From: Apiosordaria backusii
Taxonomy: Eukaryota; Ascomycota; Sordariomycetes; Sordariales; Lasiosphaeriaceae
Assembly: GCA_030549205.1 (NCBI GenBank)
Contig: JAUKTV010000012.1
Coordinates: 62,001 to 126,000, forward strand
Reading direction: 5' to 3'
DNA length: 64,000 nucleotides
The position numbers and the translations under genes were made by a program. Position 1 is the stretch's first letter. Each line of letters opens with the position of its first letter. Under the pieces are notes generated by a model. It was not told the DNA's origin, did not search any database, and saw only the letters and a list, made by a program, of their open reading frames with translations. Positions 24,063 through 34,946 of this stretch are shown here, in pieces.

Positions 24063-25213
24063 ATCGAAATCTCCTCGAGAAATTGAAGTCTTTCGGAACT
24101 GGAACTTACACGACGACAGTGGGCGAAAAATAGAATCATGAGCATACCGGATGCGAAATGATCTGGAAATCTACCAGACTTTGAAAATGCCAAGAAAGCC
24201 TTCTGCAACACATACCAGGTAGTAAAGCCTGACTCGAAGTCATTTAGAGAAAGTAGGACCAATCTGGTTCACAGGGTGGCTGAGGAGCCGGCGGCCTGCA
24301 TAGAGGTGACCAAGGTGCATGACACCCGCAAATCAGATCACAGTCTGATTGTTGCCCACGCACCACAAATAATAAAATGCAGGTGTGACGGGGGAGAGGA
24401 CTGGAGTTACCACTGCCCAATCGTGTTGGCAGTTGAGGTGTCAACACCTCAACTGCATATGGAGGGCTTCTAATATTACCTAGGTACCTACCTAGACAAT
24501 GTCACAATGTCGAGAAACTGCCAATTTTGTACCCCTCACAATAATATCGATGGTCCAACCCTTATGGCTCTTAATAACACACCCTCGCCCAGATACCTGC
24601 CATCCTGCAGTGGTACTTCATGCTTACCGCCGGCCGGAGCTTCGGCCACACACAATTCCGCCAGGCGTGGAGGGTTTCTCACTTCGTCGTGCGTTATCCT
24701 CCTGACACGATTGATCAATAGCATTGAAGCTGAAGATTTCAGGCTATCACGCCATCGTAGCCAGCAATGGATACCAAACTGTCGATCAGAGGACAATCAA
24801 TGCAATCAGAGGACAATGTGAGGTACCTAATCGATAAGCCAATAGGCGGTCTTTTGAATACACATTCTCTTTTGCATGATACTAGAATGTCTCTCGGGCA
24901 ACTTGTAGGCTTCGGTAGCGACCTGCTCGCTGACACCCGGCCTTTGACCAGTTAGAATACCGGGCAGGTATTTGTTGAACACAGGACAAGCCATGGGTGT
25001 CACCAGAAACTGTATCAGATCGTTCCATAAATAAAAGCTGGTGATTTTCACCTAGCACGAAACGTCTCACCGCCCGACCATTCTGAGATCCAGTCCATAG
25101 TCCATAAAACAGTCCATATCCTCTCCCCGCACCGCCACAGAGCTATACAAAGAGTGGACAAGCCCAGCTACGCTGCCGTCCGGTACCTAACCAACACACC
25201 AGAGCAATTCACC
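24063..25213. other. Divergent intergenic region between the S8 gene and the 316-aa gene
   Basis: It serves as the promoter side of both flanking genes. It contains a perfect 13-bp inverted repeat (24429-24456) and a cluster of TAGGTACCTA-type palindromes around 24,476-24,494. An ORF ending in SERLQFLEEIS on the minus strand (24262-~24100) may be an unrecognised 5' exon of the S8 gene. Confidence 0.55.
24429..24456. repeat. Perfect inverted repeat, 13-bp arms, 2-bp centre
   Basis: The arms GCAGTTGAGGTGT and ACACCTCAACTGC are exact complements around CA. The site lies about 370 bases upstream of the S8 start codon and about 760 upstream of the 25214 gene, so it could be a dimeric protein-binding site or a cruciform/hairpin sequence. 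Confidence 0.85.
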
Positions 25214-26164
25214 ATGGCGGCTTCCTGTGAGCAGAATGATCCATTCAGTTTTCCCACCGTCCAAGTCAATACGGTTCCCGAGCGCCGCGGCATGCACAGA
25301 AAGAATGACGGAGATGAAATCCAGCGGCCCGATGTTATCGACGACACCTGCCGTGGCTTGTTGTTGCAGGCGCGCATCGACAGGATTATCCACGGCAGCG
25401 GTACAACATTAACAGCAGAGCAGGAATCTCGCAAGTTTCTTTCAACACTGGTGGTGTTCGGGTTCCGATTTCATGGTCTTAGCAAAGCAAGGCGGTTTAA
25501 AGAAGCAACCATCACCGTCACGTTTCAGGACGAGAAGAATCGTGGGAGTTCATGGGACCCCACCGTCATTGCCTTGTGGCCGCATGGGGATTTTGCGCTT
25601 GGAAAGCCGACTGCAGTCGAACTGGAGAACACCCGCAGTGCTGAAGCAGGGGTTCAACTCGCGGGCGAAACCCTGGGACCGGCAGGAGCCCACACGACTT
25701 GGAAGTGGGAAAAGAAGGAGACATTCAGCAAGGAAGACGCGGTCACCATGACGGGGAGCATTATCTTGGATACCACGGTACGCCCGCATGGCACGAACAA
25801 CGCTTTCTGTCTCACTCTGGAGGAGGACAAAACAAGCGGGTCCAGCATTGTTACTGAATTTCGGGCTGCTGTGCTGCTAGAGCGCAAAACTGACGACGTC
25901 TTTCTCGGGGCCGTGAAAATGGACGCCAAGGCCAACTTTTCCTATAACTTCTTCAAAGGTCTGCGTGACGTCGCAGGGCTCGCGCCTCCAAACGACCCTG
26001 TCAGATTTCAAGCTGGGGTCCAGTACCTTCGTCCCCCAACTGGGCATGATCCTGTCTACCAGGCAAGACTTTCTTTGCCAGTCGAAGCTTCCGAGCTAAG
26101 CGCCGATAAGCTTGCAGAGGTAGCAGGGATATTGGGACGTACCGTCTTGGCCACGACCGCCTGA
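25214..26164 (+). CDS. Hypothetical protein, 316 aa
   Basis: The frame is open from 25154, but its first Met codon in good context is the ATG at 25214 (CACCATGGCG, close to the ideal Kozak form), so I start there. It is a single exon with no signal peptide or membrane segment. Features include RKFLSTLVVFGFRFHGLSKARRFKEATITVTFQD, then TTWKWEKKE, VTMTGSI, FRAAVLLERK and PVRFQAGVQYL. Beta-rich alternation suggests a compact domain of about 200 residues. I recall related-looking uncharacterised fungal proteins with the KWEKKE..GSI pattern but cannot name a family. It lies between the S8 gene (divergent) and the NLR-like gene (same direction, ~590 bases away), which suggests a shared context only. 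Confidence 0.75.
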   Translation: MAASCEQNDPFSFPTVQVNTVPERRGMHRKNDGDEIQRPDVIDDTCRGLLLQARIDRIIHGSGTTLTAEQESRKFLSTLVVFGFRFHGLSKARRFKEATITVTFQDEKNRGSSWDPTVIALWPHGDFALGKPTAVELENTRSAEAGVQLAGETLGPAGAHTTWKWEKKETFSKEDAVTMTGSIILDTTVRPHGTNNAFCLTLEEDKTSGSSIVTEFRAAVLLERKTDDVFLGAVKMDAKANFSYNFFKGLRDVAGLAPPNDPVRFQAGVQYLRPPTGHDPVYQARLSLPVEASELSADKLAEVAGILGRTVLATTA

Positions 26165-26756
26165 TTGCTGAAACCAGGCAGATACTACATACCTATGTAT
26201 TCTAGACACACACCTAGCTAGGTAACACGAAACTGCGCGGTCCTTTCCAGTCATGTGCCGCATTTACCGACCCCTCCCTTAGCTGCTTTCCCCCTCTCAA
26301 ATGCGGTGATCATGTCCTGCATGTGCGCATGCAAATGACCCCTCTTCAGCCTTGTCTTCCATGTCCGTTAATGACCCCACGCCCACCTGTCTGGTACGTA
26401 CGCTGGGCCATCGCCGACGCTAAAACCATGGCCAAAAAATACTCCCTTTCAGAATTTCCATTCACAGATCTCTTGGACAATTACTTTACGAATTCTACGA
26501 CAAGTTCTTCCCAGTTCCTCCATCTGGGTTTTCTCTGTTGTTTCCAGCACACCGTACCAACCACAGGATGTCCATTTTTAGCAGCCGTCGCGGGAGCCAG
26601 GTGGGCGTGCCACCCCAACAAAAAATAAAAACGGGTAAAAACCAGAAGCAAAAGTCTATCCCCATCTTCAGGTAAGTAAAGTGTCTTATCAGACGCTCCA
26701 AACATGGCTCTACGACCTCTGTTATTTTCATCATATGCATCAATCCGCCGGAACTC
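26165..26756. other. Upstream region of the NLR-like gene; may hide its first exon
   Basis: A palindrome ACCTAGCTAGGT is at 26212-26223. From about 26,660 one frame is open into the region just before the assigned start (Q-T-L-Q-T-W then H-A-Y-Y-A-T-K-D-L-Y-G-W), so part of the first hydrolase strand may be coded here in a different frame and joined by splicing. I could not find a joint that satisfies both frame and minimum intron length. Confidence 0.4.
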
Positions 26757-29700
26757 ATGCTTACTACGCTACGAAGGATCTATATGGTTGGGTTTCCGCA
26801 CCATGAGTCCATCAGTGGTAGCCTTTCGATCCCTGATATCGTGTCTGAGCTTGTCCCTGAGGCGATCGTGCATGAATATCAGGTGCTCCTTGGCCATAAC
26901 GGTGGCGAAAATATCGCACAAGATTGGATCGTGAAGGAGGCGATTTCACTACTGTGGAGAATACAGGAGGACACACAGAAGGAGCCAACCCTCGCTTCGG
27001 CTAAAGTGTTAGTTGCTGGATATGGGCTTGGTGGCATAATTCTGAAGGAGGTAGCTTGCCCTTAATGCTGCTAAAAGATTGGGTTACATCTGCTTACTAT
27101 GTTCTCAGGCTATCGTGGTCGCGAATACAGACTCGGCGTTTTACGATGTCTCTTTCCAGATCTTTTCGCTTGTGTTTTTCGACACGATGGACAAGCCCAC
27201 AGACCTCCAGTCTTGGGAGGGACTCACACATCATATGATCGGGCTCACATTCACTTCGGATCGAGTCAGAGCCAGCCTATACAGCGTAGCCTCCAGACTC
27301 GCCATGTCAGTCTCAGCGGTTTCCACGTCATTCCTGAGATTCATACCGAAGTACAGCATCCGTCATTACACTGGAACTGCCGATCTTTCTCGGATTATAT
27401 GTGACGCTAATGTCACTGATCACGGTGATGTGGATGATCCAGGCCTGGGCTATTATCATTCCAGTATCCCGCTGCGGACACTGAGAGTTTGTTTTGCACC
27501 AAATGAGGTGCTTTTGGTTGGGCCTGATGCAGGTATGTCACTGGTCAGGTAGCTACCTCCATCCCAGAGATATCAGGCTTGTTGGGGCTGACAAATTCCC
27601 TTGGCTTCTCAAGGGCTTGAAGCAGGTATGAATGAAACATATTGGACGACACTCCGCGTACTGTCCTCTTCCGAGCGAATTATTTACCGCTCAACGATGC
27701 CAGGCTCTGACAGCCACACTGCAAACATGTCCAAGATATATCATGATCTCATCACAGGGGTCAAGATGTGGGAGATCCAAGGTGGTTCCGTCCAGGTTCA
27801 CGGTTCGGATCAACAGAGCAGATCGACCGTCATCAAGCTTCTGGTCCAGCACATCCAGACAACTTCGATAAAGCCTGTGGTTCAGGTTCAATTCTGGTCA
27901 GACAACTCCGATGCCGAACCTCTGACAGTCTACAAGGCTTTGACCTCCTCTATCCATCAGCTCTTATCGCAAATGCCCCGCCTTTTCACCTCTATTCAGG
28001 CTCAAATGAGTCAGTTGCTCCACCAGAGAGCGTGGACAGACCGCTGCCTAGTCGATCTTTTCTCCCACATCATCAGCAACGCAAAGGAAACCGACTTCCT
28101 TTTTGTCGTAGACAACTGGGCGTCGCATTCCTGGGACACGGCGGTGAAATTGTGGTTGGGAACGATCCCCAGCCTCTGCGACTCGGAGCAATCGAATGGA
28201 TCCACGATCACATTTCTAATCGGTAACGACGAAGTTACAGCGGAAGTTCCTTTCCACAATAATCAACGTTGTATTTCGCTGTCTGAGGGAATCGAAGCAA
28301 GGAAAACCGAGTTCATTGGACTGCAAGCTGATCAAGGTCTGAGGAATCTCTTATCAAGCACGTTATCCAAGGAAGAGCGCCGGAGCAAGATCCGAGACCA
28401 AATCGTCCATGCAGGGCAGGCTTTCAAGGGATCACTCACAGACTCTGCTGTGTATCTTTCATACCTTCTACAACGCCCTCACCTAGGAACTACGAAGTCC
28501 ATCCAGGAACTTATCAACTCGAACCCAAATACAGATGTGGATCTGTACAAAGCGTGTATCCAACGCGTTTTGGATCAGGAGTTGAACGTTCGATCTTGGG
28601 CAATTTCTGCCTTGTCTTGGACCTTATTCGCTTTACGACCATTGCTAGCTACTAGGGAGCTGGCCACAGCTACAGCGATACCAATAGGCAACGTACTCGA
28701 CCTCGATGACATGGAAGATTGTATCACGCTAGATGTCGAAAGTGACGTCGATGTGAACCTTCTGGGCCTGGTGTACATGGACAACGAACATGCTCGCATT
28801 GTCAGTCCCCTGGCCCGATCCCTTCTATGCAGGGAAAATGTTTTGCAGTTAATGGGGGACGGAGCACTGGCCATGGGCTGTTTACAATATCTGTCGGCTC
28901 TGCTTGGTGACCGGGATGGGACAGACACATGGGAGACATGCCTTTCGCTTTTTTCGGACCACACCCAGCCCATGCAATCAAAGTCGCCAAAGTTCGACCT
29001 GCTCGACTACGCTGTCCGGTTTTGGCCAACCCATTTCTTGAGGGTCTCCAATCCTGCAGATGATCTGCTTCAGGTCGTTGTAGACTTCTTCAAAGCGACC
29101 CATGTGGCAACAAGATGGTTTCAGTTGTATCTGGCTTGCCATTCTCCATCCTTGGCCATCCCCACCAGCGATCCCCCATCGCCAGCGGAGATGGCGAGTT
29201 TTGTTGGGCTCACTTCAGTCATTCCCAACTTATGTCCGAATCCGCTTGATCTTGAAATCAAAAACGCGGTTTTCAAACATGGCTCTATGGAACACGACAT
29301 CCATTTCCTACCAGACACCGAACTCGGGTGGCATCTTGAGTGCTGTATAAGTACCGATGATGTCGGTGCGGTGGAGTCACTCTTGCTTGAAGCGGGAGAA
29401 TATTTCTGTCAAAACCTTCCACTTCATGTGGCGTCGGTCTTGGGAAGCACGAGGGCGGTTGAGCTGCTCCTCAAAAAGATTGGATACCCAATGGAACGCG
29501 ACTCCGAAGGTCGTACACCATTACATCTTGCCGCCATCGCTGGAAGATACGACATCATCGAAGTATTACTTTCACAGCTCCAAACCGAGACAGGGTCAGC
29601 CCAGAACGGTACAATTGCTGCTCAAGTGAAGGCTCTTGACAAGCATGAACAGACCCCATTGATGTTGGCAACGAAGGCAGGTCATCTTAAGGCAGCTAAA

Positions 29701-32664
29701 CTATTGGCTGAATATGACAAAAATGATGGTCTCATTACCGAGGATGTCCGCGGAAGGACCCCCATACACTACGCTGCCCAGGGCAGCCTGCAGATTTTGC
29801 AGCACTTTTTAGCGCTAACCAGCGAGGGAGTCCGTTCCAAGGACTGTCTTGGTCTTACGCCCCTACATCTCGCTGCCAAGAAAGGCTCGGTGCCAGCAAC
29901 AAAGGCTATTTTGCAGGCAGCAGAAGAGCTCGGGCATCGGAGTCACCTACTCCTTGACAAAGACAACAGCGATAGACTTCCGCTTTATTACGCAGCAGAG
30001 AATGGCGGTGAGGACCTTGTTCTGGCCTTGATTCAGGAGATGAAAGATTGTGGAATCAATCTCGGCGATGCGGGAGTCCTAGCAAGTATCGACATTGCGG
30101 CGGAGCGTGGCCAGTTGAAAACTCTTGAAACATTCTGCGGCCAAGGCATAACGCTTACGGCTTCTCTGCTGACACGTGCTGCTGCATGCGGTCAGTTGAT
30201 GATTGTTCTCTACCTGCTGGAAACACATGGTATGGATCCAAACGGAGCGCCTGGTTCAGAGCACACACCACTCGGCCTCGCTGCCTCACATGGGTTCAAG
30301 CAGGTCGTACGAACACTTCTTCATTTCAAGGCAGATCTTAAACTTGCCGATACGGACAGACGGACACCCTTACACCTCGCTGCGAAGGCAGGAAAAGCTG
30401 AAGTGGCAGCTATTCTTCTTCAACACAAACGAGAGCATGCGCAAACCCCTACCGCAATCATCGAGGCACCCGATTCCTTACGGTTCACGCCACTTCACCT
30501 CGCCGTCTCTGAAGGCAACGTCGAGATTTGCCGCCTATTAATTGACAACGGAGCTAATCTGCAGGCATCCAACACGTCTTTGAAAACCCCCCTTCATCTT
30601 GCCGTCGCCAATGCTGAGATCGTCAACTTACTGTTGGGAGCCGGGGCGCGCGTAAGCGGAGCGGTTATGCAAAGCTCTACTCCTTTACACCATGCAGTGA
30701 GGAGAGGTGCAGTCGAGTCTGTGCGTCTCTTGATAGAAAATAAGGCCGATATCGCCGCGCTTGATGATAGTGGAAAGCCGCCGCCGTTCTATGCCATCGG
30801 AAAGGGAAGCTCTGACCTCTTGGAACTATTACTGGGTACCGTTTCAGCTACCGAGTATCCCGAGAAGCTACAATGGGATCTTTCAGCGATTGCAGTATGG
30901 AAAGGGGAATTGGAGTGCCTCAAAACTCTGGTGGACAAGTTCCCCGGTGTGGCTGTTCGCACAGGTGTAGGCGGAGAGTCGTTGCTTCATATCGCAGCAA
31001 GTCGACCAGAAGGTCCATCAAACCCCGCGACGGTCAAATTCCTTTTGAACCTGGACCAGGTGGATGTTAACGCCCTCGACGACTCCAAACAGACTCCACT
31101 GCATACCGCAGCGGGTAATGGAAATACACAGGTTGTCCAAGCACTCATCAGTCATGGAGCTGATGTTGATCTTCCTGATATGAAAGGCAGGACTGCACTT
31201 TTCCTTGCATGCTGCTCTGGAAGGACCGCCTGCGTTAAAGAATTGTTTCAGCACAACGCCAACATCAGTCATTGTGCCCACGAAGGCTGGTCCCCTTTGC
31301 ATGGGGCAATTGCAGCAGAAAATGTTGAGATTTGTGAAATGTTAATCGAGAAAGGAGCAGAGGTCAATCAGCAGATGAGTGATGGATGGACACCGCTTCA
31401 CTTGGCTTGTCACTGGGGTCTACCCAAGGTTACAGAGTGTCTTTTACAAAACGGCGCAGACCCCAACATCGAGAGTCCGAAAGCCTGGACACCATTCCAC
31501 CAGGCACTTCTTGAGGGCGACGACGAGACTTCTCACATCGTCTCCAGCCACCCAAAGACAAGAAAGTACCTCCTGCCTGCTATGATCGGGCGCGTATCGG
31601 ACCTGCCAGAGCAGAGAAGACAACAAGCACTGGCGATCATGGAAAAGCAAATTCTTGAAGACGACTCTCGTCTTTTGAACGCACCTTTGGATAATCTTTA
31701 CCACCTCGCAAAACTTGATTTGAAGGAAACGGGAAAGATCTGGGATTTACTTGAATTGAAGATGAACGTACAATCGAGGACTGACAAGGATGGATGGAAC
31801 CTCGGCCACCTCCATTATCAGTCATCATCGGGACAGCAGTTTCCATCTTGGGTGGAAAACGCCATTCTCCAGCAGACTAGGACGCCGACTGCGATCACAT
31901 TCCCTGAAAAGTGGCGCTGCGAAGAGAATGACCATGAGAGGCTAAAAATCGACCCAAACGGAGTCGAGATCATCTTTTCTGGTACTACCATACTACCTAC
32001 CTGGTCCCCGTTTGCAATAGGTCCTGTGTTGACAAGTACTTTTAGATAATCCTGAGCCGGTCACGGTTCGCTCTGACCACCCCTTCCCTCCACAGAACCA
32101 TAATGCAGGTATCGTATACTTTGAAGCCACCATACACCACCTGGAGGTCACCCAACAATGTTCTGTGCCATTATTCATAGGTATTGGTTTTACTGAAGAA
32201 CATGTTGACCATTCGAAGGCACTTATTGGATGGAAGGATGGATCAGTGGGCTATCATGGAGATGACGGAGGTCTGTTCAGCCCGGTTAGTGGTGGAAAGG
32301 CGGAATCACGCGCAAAGACCTTCGGCCCGGGCAATACAGTCGGCTGTGGCATTGACTACAATAAGGGGAAATACTTTTTCACTATGGATGGGGATACAAT
32401 GAGTAAGTCCATCTTCTCTTTTTTATCCAGGAATAGGGACTTCGGAATTGTCGATGATTACGCATGATGAACTGACACTGCACCGTAGTTGAACAATCGT
32501 CGGATATTATTTTTCGCAAGCTGTACCCTGCTGTGAGCCATCGTCATTTGCTGGTAAAAATAACGATTAATTTTGGAAAGGAGAAATTTGTCTGGCGCGG
32601 CGCAATGAAAGGGGCGGAAGTGGACCAGGGGAGTAGGAGCTTGGATGAAGTGCATGACAATTAG
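26757..32664 (+). CDS. NLR-like protein: alpha/beta-hydrolase-like, degenerate NACHT, ~21 ankyrin repeats, SPRY; ~1872 aa
   Basis: Exons are 26757-27050, 27109-27532, 27614-31981, 32046-32402 and 32489-32664; every joint keeps frame. Residues 1-~140 match the lipase-like N-domain of fungal NLRs, but GHSLGG is GYGLGG (Ser to Gly) and the following strand reads LVFFDTMDKP. Residues ~285-480 align with NACHT: the Walker A place reads GSDQQSRST (Lys to Arg, glycines lost) and the Walker B place FLFVVDNWASHS (acidic pair lost). A winged-helix-like SWTLFALRPLLATRELA follows near 570-590. About 21 ankyrin repeats (TPLHLA-type) span ~810-1555. The last three exons build a complete SPRY domain (VRSDHPFP, YFEATI, FIGIGF, GYHGDDG, VGCGIDY, FFTMDGD, RKLYPAV). 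Fungal NLRs sense ligands through repeats and trigger N-domains in self/non-self responses; this one looks catalytically dead but is under no visible decay. The 5' end is unresolved. Confidence 0.8.
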
Positions 32665-33020
32665 GCGGAGGAAGGGCACAGACTGAGATCAAGATTTTGT
32701 AAAAGCGGCAGGGTTATACAGTTGACCGGCGTTTCTTAAGTAATCAGTCTTTAAAAAGATTTTTATTTCGTTCGAAAATAATTAGCTTAAAATTAAGCTT
32801 GCTTTACTTTCGGCTTACCTTTAACTTAGCTTTAGGTTATTACTGCTTACCCTACGCTTACTGTACATTTATTATTCTCTAAAAATGATAACTTTATATA
32901 ACGTCCTTATAATTTAAATTTAAAGCTTTTCTTTTTTATAAAGATAAAAATAGAATCAAATAAAGAGGATTTTAAAAATAAAACTTTTAAATAACTCCTT
33001 TATTAAAATAAAGATCAAAA

Positions 33021-33252
33021 AATAAACTAATAATATATTTACTTTCTATTTTAAAAAGACTTTAAATTATAATAGTTATTTTAATTAAATAAAATCCGTT
33101 ACTTTTTACTTATATACTATATAACTTCTTTTCTTATAAAATAAACTTTTTAATATATTACTTTTTATTTTAAGAAACTTTAAATTATAATGACTATTTT
33201 AATATAAAAAGACCTATTACTTTTTACTTATTTACTATATAACTTTTCTTTT
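33021..33252. repeat. Diverged tandem duplication, unit ~119 bp
   Basis: Unit 1 (33021-33139) and unit 2 (33140-33252) align through AATAAAC, TATTTTAA, CTTTAAATTATAAT, TTACTTTTTACTTAT and TACTATATAACTT with small gaps. It lies in otherwise unassigned AT-rich DNA left of the Copia nest. Confidence 0.75.
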
Positions 33253-34399
33253 TTTAATTTTAATTATCTAAAAAAGCTATTTTAGCGATCTTACTATTTA
33301 TTATATAATTTTATTCTTTTATCTTTGTATATCTTTACTATTTTATATATTATTATTATAAAATCTTTCTTTATATACGTTATTATCATTAACTTTATAT
33401 TTTTACCTTTATTATACTTTTTATAATATTGAAAAAGAAAAGCGTTTAAAAGTTTTTTTATTAAGAAAAAAATAAAAGTTTAAAAAATTATATAAAAAAA
33501 ATAAAAAGCTTTATAGTTTATAAAAAGATTATAAATAAAGTTAGAAGAAATTATTACTATATAGGTAATTTATAAAATTAATAAGGTTTTTAAATATCTA
33601 TTAATTATTTACTTTTAATATCTATTTTAAATATCTTAAAGATTACCTTAATATAAGCTTTTATAACTTTAATCCTTTAAAGGATTTTATCAAAAATATT
33701 ATATTTAAGATTAATGATATAGAAAATAATTTAAACTTAACCGAAGGAATTATTATTATATATTAGAAATAGTTTATAGTAGGTTAACGTTATAAGAATA
33801 ATATTATTTTTAAAAATATTATACTTTCAGTTATAAATATATATATATGTATTATTTCTTTCATTAAATAATTTAAGCTAATTAATTTAATAGTAGTTTA
33901 TGAAATATAAATTATTTAATATACTTGCAATAGAAAGTAAGGAGATGTTAAAAAGTAAACAGTTAAGAAGATTCAGTATTAAAAATTACTTCATTTATTT
34001 AAAGAGGTAATTATAAAGGAATGATTAAGTAGTATATAGTAAGTTAACGATAAAGGTATATAATTAAGCAGATTTATTTATAATTATACATTCTTTTATA
34101 CATATCAGTAAATATATTAAGTTTATTTATTAAATAGGATTAAATTATAATTTATATTATAAAGTAATTATTATATTATTTCTCCGTATTATATAGTGGT
34201 ATATCTATATAATACTACTGCTTATGTAATATTTGTTATTGACAAATATAGCTTTATTTTAATAATAGAACTTTAAACTAAAATATTTAATTACTGGTTT
34301 TAGCTAGTAAGCTGATATTTTAATATATAATAGTATATTACGTAAGCAATGGTAATCTTAAATTAGATTGAAATTTGGTTAGGATTTGAAGAAGTTTTC

Positions 34400-34880
34400 T
34401 TTAATATACTGAAAAGCGGGGTTCCGGCTCAGGACAGCTCAGCTAGCCTTTGACGAAGGCTTGGTACAGCTCAGAAGCCAGGCTTCCGGTATAGGAGCCT
34501 TGCTACTGCTATTGTGGTAGGCTTTGTGAGCTATTGAGAGCTATTTAAGCTATTCAACTACCGAAAGGTCCACTGGAAGAAAGAATTATAGTGGGAAGAT
34601 AGATCGAATACTGGGATAAAGAAAGGCTTTCAGTAGAAGGATTTGTGTATATATAGGTGTCTTTGCTCCTACCAAGACCTGCCCTGAACCTTTACCTTTA
34701 ACATACACTTCAATACTTTTTCAATATATTATATACCCAACCAACCTACCTACCTATCACTTGACTACTTATTTATCCTACTTACTTACCTACCTTGACT
34801 ATATGATACGTTTAAGTACGTATATTATATATATATATATTTAGTATTATATACTATTATATATATATATTTATAAATGC
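34400..34880 (+). other. Island of non-RIP-like sequence with promoter-like features
   Basis: Within the AT-rich tract this ~400-bp stretch keeps CA/TG and GC-rich words (GGGGTTCCGGCTCAGGACAG). It has a TATA-like GTGTATATATAGG at about 34,646-34,658, a C/T-rich leader-like stretch (CCAACCAACCTACCTACC), an AT microsatellite at ~34,822-34,870, and an ATG at 34,876 (MPPYKY) cut 71 bases later by the outer Copia LTR. It may be an LTR/promoter of another element or the start of a disrupted gene. Confidence 0.5.
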
Positions 34881-34946
34881 CTCCTTATAAGTATTCTATA
34901 TCCATAAACTAGCCTTTTACAATCTTTATAAAGTAAGTATTATTAA

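Noticed and set aside
26323..26628. 101-codon ORF as N-terminus of the NLR-like protein
   Set aside because: It cannot be joined in frame to the 26757 exon and its sequence does not resemble the first part of a hydrolase domain.
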